Numbered from the stretch's first letter, positions 1-9,743 are shown. The stretch: DNA of 64,000 nucleotides from Planctomycetota bacterium (GCA_026004615.1 BPJM01000005.1:246612-310611), one strand, 5' to 3'. The notes: generated by a model from the letters alone, not told the origin. Numbers and translations: made by a program.

Positions 1-636
1 ACCGGCATCGGGCTGTTCGCGGCGGTCTCGGCGACGACCGGCGAGATCGAGTGGCTGGTGCGCTATCGGGCGATCCCGATCGAGACCCCGCGCACCTACT
101 ACGCGATCCTGCGCGAGCTGGTCTGGCGCAACACCCCGCCGGTGGTGACCGAAGACGCGGTGGTCGTCGCCCCCATCGACAGTCCGCGCGCGTACGCCTT
201 CCGCCGCTGCGACGGTGCCACGCTCTGGTGGCACCAGCCCGCAGAGCGCGGGCGGCTGGTCGGGGTGGAGGGCGGGCGCGCGGTCTTCGCCGGCGAGGAC
301 GGTGTCCTGGTGCTGGAAGTCGCCAGCGGCAAGCGGGTGCTGGCGATCCGGCAGCTGCGGCCCCCCGCCGCCGCCGAGGGCGGCTCGTTCGGCGGCGGGC
401 CCATGGGCGAGGAGATCGCCGGCGCTCCGGCGCTCGGCGGTGGAGAGCTGCTGCTGCCGTTTGCCGACGCGATCGGCCGGCTCGATCTCCAGACCGGCTC
501 GCGCTTGCCGGCGTGGCGGCTCACGGGCGGGATCGAGCACAGCGGCACCGTGGTGCTCACCCGCGAATACCTCGTGACGGCCAACCCGGCGCGCGTGACC
601 GTGTTTCGGCTCGCCGCGCCCGCTCCGGTGCGCTGA
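1..636 (+). CDS. PQQ-like beta-propeller protein, C-terminal part
   Basis: The reading frame is already open at base 1, so this is the C-terminal part of a longer protein. The first residues (LFAAVSATTGEIEW) match a PQQ/quinoprotein-type propeller repeat, in which a short beta strand is followed by a TG.xW turn. Later repeats are visible around AYAFRRCDGATLWW, VLVLEVASGKRVL and IGRLDLQTGSRL. No catalytic residues can be seen. Proteins like this are often periplasmic or secreted propellers used for binding or scaffolding rather than true quinoprotein dehydrogenases. It lies just upstream of a cluster of secreted and membrane proteins on the same strand. The missing N-terminus prevents assignment of localisation or function. 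Confidence 0.7.
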   Translation, partial: TGIGLFAAVSATTGEIEWLVRYRAIPIETPRTYYAILRELVWRNTPPVVTEDAVVVAPIDSPRAYAFRRCDGATLWWHQPAERGRLVGVEGGRAVFAGEDGVLVLEVASGKRVLAIRQLRPPAAAEGGSFGGGPMGEEIAGAPALGGGELLLPFADAIGRLDLQTGSRLPAWRLTGGIEHSGTVVLTREYLVTANPARVTVFRLAAPAPVR

Positions 637-808
637 GCAGCGGCTGCGCGGGCCCGCGGTGCCGGCCCGTGCCCCAGCAGTCCGGTCGCGGACGCCGTAT
701 CTAGGGGGCAGCAGCCGTGCCGGCGGCGGCCGGTTGCGCTATACTCGAAGTCGATCCCGAGGCCGTGGCTGGTGGCCGCCGGGCCGGCGGGGCAGGGAGG
801 GAGCGAGG

Positions 809-1936
809 GTGCGTGCGGTGGAAGGCAGGAACAAGCTGGCGGCGCTGCTGGTGGTGCTGGCCGGTACGGCGTGGCCAGCGGCGCGCGCGCTCGGCAGCGA
901 CGCCCTCGGCCTGCGCCCGCCGGAGCTGAGCCCGCGCGCCGAGCAGGCGATCCGGCGGGGACTGGACTATCTCGCCGCGCAGCAGCACCCCGAGGGCTAC
1001 TGGATCGAGATGATCGGCCGCAAGGTCAACGACGAGTACCGCGGCCACATGGGGCGGCACGTCGGGGTGACGGCGCTGGCGTGCATGTCGTTCCTCGCCA
1101 ATGGCTCGCTGCCGGACCGCGGGCGTTATGGGGAGAATATCCGGCGGGGGGTCGAGTGGTTGCTCGCGCAGGTGCAGCCCGACAACGGCTTCATCACGGC
1201 CGACGGCTCCCGCATGTACAGCCACGGCTTCGCCACCCTCTTGCTGGCGGAGGTCTACGGAACGACCGGGGATCCCCGCGTCCGGGCCCGGCTGCAACAG
1301 GCGGTCGACGCGATCGTGCAGTCGCAGAACCGCCACGGCGGCTGGCGTTACTTGCCGGGGGCGGAGGACGCCGACATGTCGATCACCGTTACCTGTGTGA
1401 TGGCGCTGCGAGGCGCGCGCAACGTCGGCATCTACGTGCCGCGCGCGACGATCGACGCGGCGATCCAGTACATCAAGCGCTCGTTCGTCGGGGAGCACCC
1501 GGACTGGCGCCAGCGCGGCGGGTTCTGGTACCAGGTGCGCGAGGACCGCTTCCAGCTCTCGCGGACCAGCTTCGCGCTCACCGCGGCTGGCGTCGTGGCG
1601 CTGTACGGGGCTGGGGAGTACGACGCGCCGGAGATCCGGCAGGGTTTGCGCTTTCTGGCCCGTCCCGCGACCCACTATCCCTACGGCCGCCCGCCCGCCT
1701 GGCGGATGCATCAGTCCTTCGACTACTTCTACGCGCACTATTACGCGGTGCAGGCGTTCTTCCAGGCCGGCGGGGAGTTGTGGGCGTGGTGGTTTCCGAT
1801 GATCCGGGATGAGCTGCTGGAGGGCCAGCACCAGGAGGGCTACTGGGAGGACCTGGTGGGGCGCAACTACGCCACGGCCATGGCGACCGTCATCCTGCAG
1901 ATCCCGTACCGCTACCTGCCGATCTTCGAGCGTTGA
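809..1936 (+). CDS. Squalene-cyclase-fold (prenyltransferase/squalene oxidase repeat) secreted protein
   Basis: About 375 residues, with an N-terminal signal peptide (LAALLVVLAGTAWPAARA) followed by alpha/alpha-toroid repeats of the prenyltransferase/squalene oxidase type. Typical pieces are GLDYLAAQQHPEGYW, GVEWLLAQVQPDNGF and AIVQSQNRHGGWRY. The DxDD motif of true squalene-hopene cyclases is not evident, so cyclase activity is doubtful. Such proteins are common in planctomycete genomes next to DUF4175 proteins. I chose the GTG at 809 because GGGAGGGAG lies about 8 bases upstream and the signal peptide then starts properly; the frame stays open further upstream to 659. A TATACT box at 740-745 may be its -10 element. 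It is a paralogue of the gene at 8458. Confidence 0.8.
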   Translation: MRAVEGRNKLAALLVVLAGTAWPAARALGSDALGLRPPELSPRAEQAIRRGLDYLAAQQHPEGYWIEMIGRKVNDEYRGHMGRHVGVTALACMSFLANGSLPDRGRYGENIRRGVEWLLAQVQPDNGFITADGSRMYSHGFATLLLAEVYGTTGDPRVRARLQQAVDAIVQSQNRHGGWRYLPGAEDADMSITVTCVMALRGARNVGIYVPRATIDAAIQYIKRSFVGEHPDWRQRGGFWYQVREDRFQLSRTSFALTAAGVVALYGAGEYDAPEIRQGLRFLARPATHYPYGRPPAWRMHQSFDYFYAHYYAVQAFFQAGGELWAWWFPMIRDELLEGQHQEGYWEDLVGRNYATAMATVILQIPYRYLPIFER

Positions 1937-1950
1937 GGGGGGCGCCGGAG

Positions 1951-4305
1951 ATGTCTGCGAGCGCGCCGCCCGCCCCAGCTGCCGCTGCTAGTCCCACCGC
2001 CTCCGCCGCCGCGCTGGCGCGCGCGGCGGCGCTCGGTGCGAAGCTGCGGGCGTTGCGCGCGCAGCTGCGCCGGGTGGCGGCGATGTATGGCGTGGTGCGC
2101 GTGCTCCTGCTGCTGCTCGGGCTGCTCGTGGCGAGCTTCGCGCTCGACCGGCTGCTCGAGCTGCCGCTGGGATTTCGCGCCGTGCTGGTGGCACTGGCGG
2201 TGGTGGCGCTCGCCGCCGCGAGCTGGTCCTGGCTGGTCCAGCCCGTGCTGCGGGCGAGCCGGCTGGACGACGACGAGGCGGCCTTGCTGGTCGAGCGGCA
2301 CTTCGCGCTCCGCGACGAGCTGATCAGCGCGGTGCAGCTCGCACGGGCCCTGGGGCGGGGGGGCGAGGGACAGCAGGGGCCGGACGGCGTGGCGGCGCTC
2401 GCTCCCAGCTGGTCGCCGGTGCTGGTCGGGCAGGTGGTCGCAGCAGCGGCCGACCACACCAGCCGGCTGGATTTCCGCGAGGCGATCGAGCGGAGCGGGC
2501 TGCGGCGCAGCGGCATAGCCCTGCTGCTCGCGTTCGCGCTGCTCGGCGGCGCCGCTGCGTGGCGGCCGGCGGAGAGCTGGATCTGGCTGCAGCGGATGGT
2601 GCTGCTGCGGCCGGTGCCGTGGCCCCGCGCCGTCGAGCTGGAGGTGGCGATGGAGCCCCCGAGCGGGGTGGTGGCACGCGGAGACGACCTGGTGGTGACC
2701 GCGCGGGCGCTCCGCGGCAATCCGGTCCAGGTGGAGCTGGTGCCGCAGCTGCGCGCCGGGGGCGCCACGGAGGCGCTGCCGATGGTCGAGACCCGCGGCG
2801 TCTGGCGGGTGGTGTTGAGCAACCTCAACGAACCGCTGTCGTTTTACGTCCGCGGTGGGGACTACACCAGCCCCCGGTTCGAGGTCCAGGTCCGGCCGCG
2901 CCCGCAGCTCGAGGAGCTGCGGGTCTGGGTCGAGTACCCGGAGTACACCGGGCTCGCCGACACGCCCCCCGAGCGGCCGCTGCCCGATGGCAACCTGAAG
3001 GTGCCCGTCGGCTCGGTGGTGCGCTACGAGGCGCGGGCGAGCCGGCCGCTCGTGGCGGCGGCGGTACGCTTCGGCAACGAGGCGGCGGTGGCGGTACGGG
3101 CGCCGGCCTCGCTCGCCCGCGACGCCGGCGGCGCGCCGCGCCTGCTCGCCGGGAGCTTCGCGGTGCTGGATTCGACGAGCTGGGCCTTCGATCTGACCTC
3201 GACCGACGGGTTCCGCAGCGAGCTCGCCGCGCAGTACGCGCTCCGCGTCATCCCCGACCGGCTCCCCGAGGTGCGGCTCACCGAGCCCGCGCGCAACAAG
3301 GAGGTGACGCCCGGGGCGGTGGTGCCGCTCGCCGCCCAGCTGCGCGACGACTATGGGTTGCGCGCGGCGGCGCTGGTCTACGCCCGGCTGGGCGCCGGCG
3401 CGCGATCCGGCCCGGCCGGGGCGGGGGAAGAGGCGGCGGAGCGTGGCGCCGAGCCCGCGGAGGCCGCTGGCATCGAGCGGCGCGTGCCGCTGGCGCTCGA
3501 GGCAACGGAGGCGGGCGCCGACTCCCCGGTGCCGGCGGAGGCCGCCGCGGCGCCGCCGGTGCAGGCGGTGGTCGCGCACCGCTTCGAGCTGGAGCCCCTG
3601 GGGCTGCGGCCTGGCGAGCGCGTGCTGTACTGGATCGAGGCGGTCGACACCCGTGCGTCGGCGCCCGATACCACCTCGGTCGAACCCGCGCAGCGCGGTT
3701 CATCGCAGCGCTATCAGCTCCAGGTGGTCTCGCCCGTCGATCTGGAGCGGGTGCTGCAGGGCCGGATCAAGCGGGTGCGGGACGAGCTGGTCCAGCTCGC
3801 CCGCGCGCAGGGCGCCAGCCGCGCCGAGCTCCTGGCGCTGGCCCAGGGCCTCGCGGGCGCCTCGGCGCCGAGCGCCGAACAGCGGCGCCAGCTGACCTAT
3901 GCCGAGCTGGACCAGCGGCGGGTCGAGCAGCGGCTCGGGCGCGCGGCCTCCGAGATCGGTGAGATCGCCGACGAGATGGCGTACAACCGCGTCGGGGCCG
4001 AAGGCGAGGACGCGTGGCTGCGGGGCATCGAGGCGGAGCTGACGGAGCTGGGCCGCGGGCCGGCTGCCGAGGCGAGCAGGCTGCTGCAGGCGGAGCGCCA
4101 GCGCGAGCGGCCCGAGGCCGCGGGGCTGAGCCAGGCGGCGGCACTCGCCGAGCGGGTGGTGGCCCGGCTCGAGGACATCGTGCGCCGGCTGGAGAAGTGG
4201 GACGAGTACAACGAGGTGCTGCGCGAGCTGCGCGATCTCATCCAGATGCAGGACCGGATCATGGAGCAGACCCGCCAGCGGGCGCGCGCCGACCTGGGAC
4301 GGTAG
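1951..4305 (+). CDS. DUF4175-type membrane protein with coiled-coil C-terminus
   Basis: A protein of 784 residues. After an Ala/Pro-rich start there are two hydrophobic segments (VRVLLLLLGLLVASFALD and FRAVLVALAVVALAAASW) and a third near residue 195 (GIALLLAFALLGGAAAW). A large extracytoplasmic beta-rich region follows, then an Ala/Glu/Arg-rich helical C-terminus ending with RDLIQMQDRIMEQTRQ. This order matches the DUF4175 family, whose function is unknown; in planctomycetes it usually sits near MoxR/VWA genes and squalene-cyclase-fold proteins. The ATG at 1951 is preceded by CGGAG; an in-frame TTG at 1933 overlaps the previous stop codon but is less likely. It is followed by two coiled-coil secreted proteins and appears to belong to one operon. 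Confidence 0.75.
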   Translation: MSASAPPAPAAAASPTASAAALARAAALGAKLRALRAQLRRVAAMYGVVRVLLLLLGLLVASFALDRLLELPLGFRAVLVALAVVALAAASWSWLVQPVLRASRLDDDEAALLVERHFALRDELISAVQLARALGRGGEGQQGPDGVAALAPSWSPVLVGQVVAAAADHTSRLDFREAIERSGLRRSGIALLLAFALLGGAAAWRPAESWIWLQRMVLLRPVPWPRAVELEVAMEPPSGVVARGDDLVVTARALRGNPVQVELVPQLRAGGATEALPMVETRGVWRVVLSNLNEPLSFYVRGGDYTSPRFEVQVRPRPQLEELRVWVEYPEYTGLADTPPERPLPDGNLKVPVGSVVRYEARASRPLVAAAVRFGNEAAVAVRAPASLARDAGGAPRLLAGSFAVLDSTSWAFDLTSTDGFRSELAAQYALRVIPDRLPEVRLTEPARNKEVTPGAVVPLAAQLRDDYGLRAAALVYARLGAGARSGPAGAGEEAAERGAEPAEAAGIERRVPLALEATEAGADSPVPAEAAAAPPVQAVVAHRFELEPLGLRPGERVLYWIEAVDTRASAPDTTSVEPAQRGSSQRYQLQVVSPVDLERVLQGRIKRVRDELVQLARAQGASRAELLALAQGLAGASAPSAEQRRQLTYAELDQRRVEQRLGRAASEIGEIADEMAYNRVGAEGEDAWLRGIEAELTELGRGPAAEASRLLQAERQRERPEAAGLSQAAALAERVVARLEDIVRRLEKWDEYNEVLRELRDLIQMQDRIMEQTRQRARADLGR

Positions 4306-4382
4306 CGTTGCGGCGGGTGGAGCCGCGCGGCAGCGGGCGGCGGGGAGCGGTGACAGGGGCCAACGGCGGAGGGCGGCGAGCG

Positions 4383-7300
4383 ATGCGCCAGGTGGTGGGC
4401 GCGGCGTTGCTGCTGGCAGGGCTGTTCGGCGGCGGGGTGCGGGCGGAGGAGGCGCCGGCCTATCCGGCGCTGGCGCAGGAGCAGGAGGCGGTCAAGCGCA
4501 GCCTCGATCAGCTCGACGCCAAGCTGCAGAAGGTGGCGGCCCGGCTGCGTGACCGGCAGCCCGAGGAGGCGGACCGCCTGGAGCGGGCCTGGCGGGCGCT
4601 GAAGGAGCGGCTGATCCAGCAGGACGTGGAGGCGGCCCTGCGGTTTCTGCGCGAGCAGCAGGCGGTGGCGGCGCTGACCAAGCAGGAGGAGGCGCTGGAG
4701 GATCTGCGCAGCGTGCTGCAGGTCCTGTTGGAGACGCAGCCGGCACTGAGTCCCGAGCGGCTGCGCGAGACCCTGGAGCGCCTGCAGGCGGAGCGCGAGC
4801 AGCTGCGCGAGCAGATCGAGCGCGCCCGCCAGGCACTGGCACGCACCGAGCAGGACCTGGCCGAGCGGGCACACGCGCGCGCGATCGAGCAGGCGCGCCG
4901 CGCGATCGCGGCCCTGGCCGAAGAGCAGCGCCAGCTGCGCGAGGATCCGGCCGCCGGCGAACGTGCCGCGCGCGAACTGCAGCAGGCGGTCGCCGAGGCG
5001 GCTCGGGCGGCGGCGGAACTGGCGCGCGCCCAGGCGGGCAACCGCGAGCGCACCGAGCGCCTCGCGGCGGCGGACCCGGCCGCGCTCGAGGCAGCCGCGG
5101 GGGCGGTCGCCGAGGCCGCGGCGGCGGTCCGCACGGCCCGGGCGGCCTCGGCCGAGGCGGCCGCCGCACAGCGAGCGGCTCCTGCGGACGCCGCTGCCGG
5201 GCAGGCGCCGGCGGACGCGAAGCGCGAGGCGGCCGCCGCGGCGCCTGCGGCGCAGCAGGCGGCGCTCGAGGCCTGGCGCCGCGCGGCGGCGGCGGTCGCG
5301 CGCGCGGAAGAGCGGGTCGGGGCGCTCGGCGAGGCGGTGCCGGAGGCGCTGCGCGAGGGCGTACGGGCGGCGCGGGCCGAGGTCGGCGCCGCGGCCCGCC
5401 AGGTGGAGCTGGCGCGAGCGGGCGCCGAAGCGCTCGCCGGCGCGCCCTCGGGGCCGCAGCCAGCGGAACAGGCGCGCCCGGATGGGGAGCGCTCCGAAGG
5501 CGAGCCCCCCGGGGCGGAAGCGCCGGGGGCTGGGCAGCCGGGGGCGCCCGCGGCTGCCGCCGGTGCGACGCCGCCCGCCTCCCGCCCGGAGGCTCAGCCT
5601 GGCGGCGAGGCGGCGCCGCTGGCGGAGCCGGCCGGCGGGCAGCCACCGGGCCCGGAGCAGCCGGGGGTGCGGCAGGCACCGGGCAGTGCTCCCTCCGCGG
5701 GCGGCGCGCAGGCGGCGCGCGGCGAAGGGCAGGAGCCGGCCCGGCGGGCCGAGCCCGCACCGGTGGATCCGGAGGCGGCGGGCGCACAGGCCGAGCAGCG
5801 CCTGGCGCGGGCGCGCCAGATCCTCGAGGGCATGGCCGGGGCGGCGGGCTCGGTGCGCGGTGAGGCGCTGGAGCAGGTGGCCGCGCGCGAGCGCGCACTC
5901 GCCGAACAGGCGCGCGCCACGGCGGCGGGGCTCCAGCGCGCCGCGGCCGCGGAGCAGGAGCGCGGCGAGGCCGGCGGCGGGCAGCTCAGCGCGGCCGCGG
6001 CGGCCCTGGCGCAGGCGGCCGAGGCCATGGCGCGCGCGGCGGCGGAGGCCGCCGCGGGGGAGGCTTCCGGCTCGGCGGCGAGCCAGCGGGAGGCGGAGGC
6101 GGCCCTGCAGCAGGCGGCCGAGGCGCTGGCGCGCCGGCGCGATCTGCTCGCGCGCCGCGAGGCAGCGGAGCGCCAGGCGGATGCGCAGGGGGACCTCGCC
6201 GCGCGCACCCGTGCCGAGGCCGCGCGGCTGCAACAGCTCGCGGCCGCGCTGCGGCGGGCCGCCGCGCAGGGGGCGACCGCCCGGCAGGGAGGAGAGCAGG
6301 GGCAGGGAGGCGCTGCTGCCGAGGGCGCGGCGGGTGCGGATCGCCAGGGGGAGCGGCTGCAGACCGCGGCCGAGCGGCTCGAGCAGGCGGCAGGCGCCAT
6401 GCGCGAGGCGGCTGGCCAGCTCGGAGCCGGGGCGGCCGCAGCGGCCGGTGCCGCGCAGCGCCAGGCGGAACAGCGGCTGGCCGAGGCGGAGCGGGCGCTC
6501 GCCGAGGAGGCGGCGCGGCGGCTGGAGCGGTTGCGTAAGGCGGAGCTGGAGGAGCGGGCGCGCCAGCAGCGCGAGGCGGCCGAACAGGCGCGCCGACTCG
6601 CCGAAGAGCTGCGGCGCAACCCGACCCCCGGCGAACGCGCCGCTGGGGAGCAGACCTCGGCGGCCTCCGGCGCGATGGGCGAGGCGGCCGGCGCGCTGGA
6701 GCAGGGCGAGCTGGACGAGGCGGCGGGCGAGCAGCGCCAGGCGGTCGAGCAGCTCGAGCAGGCCGAGCAGCAGCTGGCGCGAGAGGAGCGCGGCTATCGC
6801 GACCTGCAGCTCGAACAGGAGCTGATCTCGATCCGTGCTGCCCTGGAAGAGGCGATCGAGGAGCAGACCGGCCTGCACAAGCGCACGGTGGCGCTGGATG
6901 AGCAGCAGCGCCAGCGCGGGCAGCTGACGCGGCGGGATCGCTTCGCGCTGCGTGCGCTCGCCCAGGAGCAGCGGGAGCTCGGCGAGCGGCTGGGCGCGCT
7001 GGTGACCAAGCTCGGCGAGGAGCAGCAGGCCTGGGTCTTCGCGGAACGGTTGACGCAGGCGCGGATCGACATGCAGGAGGCGGCGGCACTGCTGGATGGC
7101 ACGCCCCCGGAGACGGGCGAGCTGGTACAGCAGTTCCAGCGCGACGCGCTGCGCGTGCTGGTGGAGCTGCGGCAGGCGCTGGAGCAGGAGCAGCGCCGGC
7201 GGCGATCCGAGCAGCAGCAGCAGGGCGGGCAGCAGCCCGGCCCGCAGCGCCGGCGCCTGGTGCCGCCGCTGGCCGAGTTGCGGATGCTCAAGGCGATGCA

Positions 7301-7478
7301 GGAGGAGACGCTGGCGGCCACCCGCGATCTCGAGCGGGCGATCGAGCTCGCTGGCGGTGAGCCCAACGCCTTTCAGCGCGCCATGCTCAAGCGTCTGGCG
7401 GCGCGGCAGGGCAACATCGCCGATCTGCTCAAGAAGATCGACGAGGACCTGCGCCGCCAGATGGGCGGCGGGCAGTGA
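4383..7478 (+). CDS. Very large Ala/Glu/Arg/Gln-rich coiled-coil secreted protein
   Basis: A 1,031-residue protein with a signal peptide (VVGAALLLAGLFGGGVRA, cleaved before EEAPAY). The mature chain is almost entirely predicted helix: long heptad-like coiled coil to about residue 350, a low-complexity Ala/Pro/Gly region around residues 360-470, then more coiled coil. The last 250 residues are less repetitive and include ELISIRAALEEAIEEQTGLH and AFQRAMLKRLAARQGNIADL. The C-terminus is the part most likely to be conserved. No enzyme motif is visible. It is probably a periplasmic scaffold or tether working with the DUF4175 protein just upstream and the related shorter protein downstream. The ATG at 4383 starts the signal peptide; the frame is open further upstream only because the DNA is GC-rich. 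Confidence 0.7.
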   Translation: MRQVVGAALLLAGLFGGGVRAEEAPAYPALAQEQEAVKRSLDQLDAKLQKVAARLRDRQPEEADRLERAWRALKERLIQQDVEAALRFLREQQAVAALTKQEEALEDLRSVLQVLLETQPALSPERLRETLERLQAEREQLREQIERARQALARTEQDLAERAHARAIEQARRAIAALAEEQRQLREDPAAGERAARELQQAVAEAARAAAELARAQAGNRERTERLAAADPAALEAAAGAVAEAAAAVRTARAASAEAAAAQRAAPADAAAGQAPADAKREAAAAAPAAQQAALEAWRRAAAAVARAEERVGALGEAVPEALREGVRAARAEVGAAARQVELARAGAEALAGAPSGPQPAEQARPDGERSEGEPPGAEAPGAGQPGAPAAAAGATPPASRPEAQPGGEAAPLAEPAGGQPPGPEQPGVRQAPGSAPSAGGAQAARGEGQEPARRAEPAPVDPEAAGAQAEQRLARARQILEGMAGAAGSVRGEALEQVAARERALAEQARATAAGLQRAAAAEQERGEAGGGQLSAAAAALAQAAEAMARAAAEAAAGEASGSAASQREAEAALQQAAEALARRRDLLARREAAERQADAQGDLAARTRAEAARLQQLAAALRRAAAQGATARQGGEQGQGGAAAEGAAGADRQGERLQTAAERLEQAAGAMREAAGQLGAGAAAAAGAAQRQAEQRLAEAERALAEEAARRLERLRKAELEERARQQREAAEQARRLAEELRRNPTPGERAAGEQTSAASGAMGEAAGALEQGELDEAAGEQRQAVEQLEQAEQQLAREERGYRDLQLEQELISIRAALEEAIEEQTGLHKRTVALDEQQRQRGQLTRRDRFALRALAQEQRELGERLGALVTKLGEEQQAWVFAERLTQARIDMQEAAALLDGTPPETGELVQQFQRDALRVLVELRQALEQEQRRRRSEQQQQGGQQPGPQRRRLVPPLAELRMLKAMQEETLAATRDLERAIELAGGEPNAFQRAMLKRLAARQGNIADLLKKIDEDLRRQMGGGQ

Positions 7479-7581
7479 GCGCGCCAGCTGCGGCCGGGAA
7501 CGGAGGCTGGCTGCGGGGGCCGGCGGTGCGCCGGGCTGTGGCTGGTGGTGGCCGCGGGGAGAGCGGAGGGAGGACGGACCG

Positions 7582-8289
7582 ATGGTGAGGGGTTGCAGGG
7601 GGATCGCGGCGGCGCTGGTCGTCGCGGGGGCGGCGCTGTTGCCGGTGCCGGCGCGCGCCGACATCACCCCGGAGGAGATGGACCGCGGCCCCGACGCCGG
7701 GGGGCGCGCCGACCGCGACCCGCAGTCGCAGAACCCGTTGCCGGCGATCGTGGAGCTCATGCGCCAGGTCCAGCAGCGCCTGATCGAGGCCGATACCAGC
7801 CGTTCGACCCAGCAGCGGCAGCAGCGCATCGTCAAGGCGCTGGAACTCGGGGATCAGGCGCTGCAGCAGCTGGGGCGCCTGATCGAGCTGGCGGAGGAAC
7901 AGGCGCAGCAGAGCAGTGGCGGCGGCGGCGAGGCACAGCGCCAGGCCGGCAGCTCCGGGCAGCAGCAGCGGCGCCAGATGCGGGAGCGCGAGCGGATGGA
8001 GAACACCCGCCCGGCCGCGCCCGATCGGCAGCAGGGCGGGCAACAGCACGAGCGCAACGAGCGGGCAGGGCAGAACGACCAGCGGCGGCTCGAGCGCTCC
8101 GGAGGCGATCCGGGCAGCGAAGCTCGTGGCGCAGGCCGGGACCGCCAGCCGAGCGAGGCGGAGCGCTGGGGCGATCTGCCGATGAAGCAGGTGCGCGAGG
8201 TGCTCGATACCCGCCGTCACGAGCTGCCGGCGCGCTGGCGCGCGGCCCTCGAGGCATACTACAAGCGCCTGGCCGAGCTGGAGGATTGA
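7582..8289 (+). CDS. Secreted Gln/Arg-rich helical protein
   Basis: A 235-residue protein with a signal peptide (IAAALVVAGAALLPVPARA). The N-terminal half is helical (AIVELMRQVQQRLIEAD, ALQQLGRLIELAEEQ). A Gln/Arg/Gly-rich low-complexity linker follows, then a short ordered C-terminus (LPMKQVREVLDTRRHELPARWRA and AYYKRLAELED). The closing AYYKRLAELE-type motif resembles the end of planctomycete proteins encoded beside DUF4175 genes. I do not recognise a named family. A GGAGGGAGGA stretch lies about 8 bases before the ATG. Position and composition suggest it works with the large coiled-coil protein directly upstream. Confidence 0.7.
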   Translation: MVRGCRGIAAALVVAGAALLPVPARADITPEEMDRGPDAGGRADRDPQSQNPLPAIVELMRQVQQRLIEADTSRSTQQRQQRIVKALELGDQALQQLGRLIELAEEQAQQSSGGGGEAQRQAGSSGQQQRRQMRERERMENTRPAAPDRQQGGQQHERNERAGQNDQRRLERSGGDPGSEARGAGRDRQPSEAERWGDLPMKQVREVLDTRRHELPARWRAALEAYYKRLAELED

Positions 8290-8457
8290 GGAGCGGCGAC
8301 GCCGGTGCCGTGGGGGGCGCGCGGGCGCGCGGGCGCGGAGCTGCCGGCGGAAGGGTCCGGCGCAGCCGTTGGGCATGTGTGCGGGCGGGGCCGCACGCTC
8401 GGGCTGGGGCGCCCGCTCCGGGACGGGGCGGATGGGGCTGTGGCAGGGGCGAACGGG

Positions 8458-9552
8458 GTGCGTGCGGAGCTGCGAACGGGTCTGATCCCCTGCATGCCCC
8501 TGCTGCTGTTCGCGGGCTCGCTGCTGGCGAGCTGGCCGGCTGCGGCAGCGGCCGAGGAGCAGGCGCCGCTGGTGCTCGGGCTGAGTCCGGGAACCGAGGC
8601 GGTCGTACAGCGGGGACTCGACCGGCTGCTGCAGCTGCAGGACAGCAAGACCGGGGCCTTCGGCGAACGCTATCGGATCGCTTCGACCGCGCTCGCCGGT
8701 CTGGCGCTGCTCGCCGCGGGACAGCACTGGGACCGGGGACCGCGCGCCCAGGCGCTGCGTGACGCGGTCTCCTATCTGCGGCTGAACGCACAGCAGCCGC
8801 AGCCGGGGCTCGTGTTCTTCTACGACGGCGAGTCCCAGGGCAAGATGCACGCCCATGGCTTCGCGCTGCTTTTGGCGTGCGAGGTCTATGGCGAGACCGA
8901 CCACGACGCCGAGCTGGCCGGGCTGATCCGCGGCGGGGTGCGCGCGGTGCTCGAGGCGCAGACGCCGCGCGGTGGCTGGGGCTACTACCTGCGGGGCGAG
9001 AGCGGTTTCGGCGAGGACGAGGCCTCGGTCACGATCACGCAGATCCAGGCGCTGCGCGCCGCGCGCAACGCCGGCTTCCACGTGCCGGTGCAGGCGATCG
9101 AGCGCGCGATCGAGTACGTCAAGGCCTCCATGACCGCGGATGGCTCGGTGCGCTACTCGCTGAGCATGGGCGGGGCGGAATCGCAGCGTACCAGCTACGA
9201 GCTGACCGCGGCTGCGGTGGCGACCCTGAATGCCTCGGGGGTGTATCGATCGGAGGAACTGGAGCGGGGGCTCGGCTACCTGCGCGCGCGCTATCCGCAA
9301 TACCGCACGCCGGACCGGGCGGCGACGGACTTCTACTGGTACGGCAACCTGTATGCGGCGCAGGCGCTGTGGCAGGCGGGCTCGGCGGACTGGCAGGCGT
9401 GGTTCCCCGCGGTGGAGCGCCGCCTGATCGAGCTGCAGCAGCCCGAGGGCGGCTGGACCTCGGAGCGCAACTTCGGGGAAGCCTACGCCACCGCGACCGC
9501 GTTGCTGATCCTGCAGATCCCGCGCCGCTACGTGCCGATCTTCGAGCGGTAG
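8458..9552 (+). CDS. Squalene-cyclase-fold secreted protein, second copy
   Basis: About 364 residues: signal peptide (LLLFAGSLLASWPAAAAA) and alpha/alpha-toroid repeats such as GLDRLLQLQDSKTGAF, GVRAVLEAQTPRGGWGYY and RLIELQQPEGGW. It is clearly a paralogue of the protein at 809-1936: both end LILQIPxRYxPIFER or nearly so, and both contain a HGFA(L/T)LL.EVYG block in the middle. No cyclase DxDD motif is visible. The GTG at 8458 gives a start (VRA...) like that of the paralogue; the ATG at 8494 is an alternative that leaves a minimal signal peptide. It closes the forward cluster that begins at the window edge. Confidence 0.75.
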   Translation: MRAELRTGLIPCMPLLLFAGSLLASWPAAAAAEEQAPLVLGLSPGTEAVVQRGLDRLLQLQDSKTGAFGERYRIASTALAGLALLAAGQHWDRGPRAQALRDAVSYLRLNAQQPQPGLVFFYDGESQGKMHAHGFALLLACEVYGETDHDAELAGLIRGGVRAVLEAQTPRGGWGYYLRGESGFGEDEASVTITQIQALRAARNAGFHVPVQAIERAIEYVKASMTADGSVRYSLSMGGAESQRTSYELTAAAVATLNASGVYRSEELERGLGYLRARYPQYRTPDRAATDFYWYGNLYAAQALWQAGSADWQAWFPAVERRLIELQQPEGGWTSERNFGEAYATATALLILQIPRRYVPIFER

Positions 9553-9743
9553 ACGGCGCCGGCGCGCGGCCGCGGCGGAGGCGGCCGGCTGGCGGGGCCC
9601 GCCCGCGAAGAAGGCTCGGCCTGGCAGCCATGCACCTGGCGCGGCATGCTGTCGAGCACGCACGCACCGGGTCGGAACGCCGGGCTCTGCGGCAGCGGGC
9701 CGGCTGCCGGGGGGCGGAGCAACCGGTGGCGGAGGGGCGGCTC

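Noticed and set aside
3897..7835. A 1,312-codon open frame on the reverse strand
   Set aside because: Antisense shadow of the coiled-coil genes; His/Leu/Arg-rich composition with no domain and no start site.
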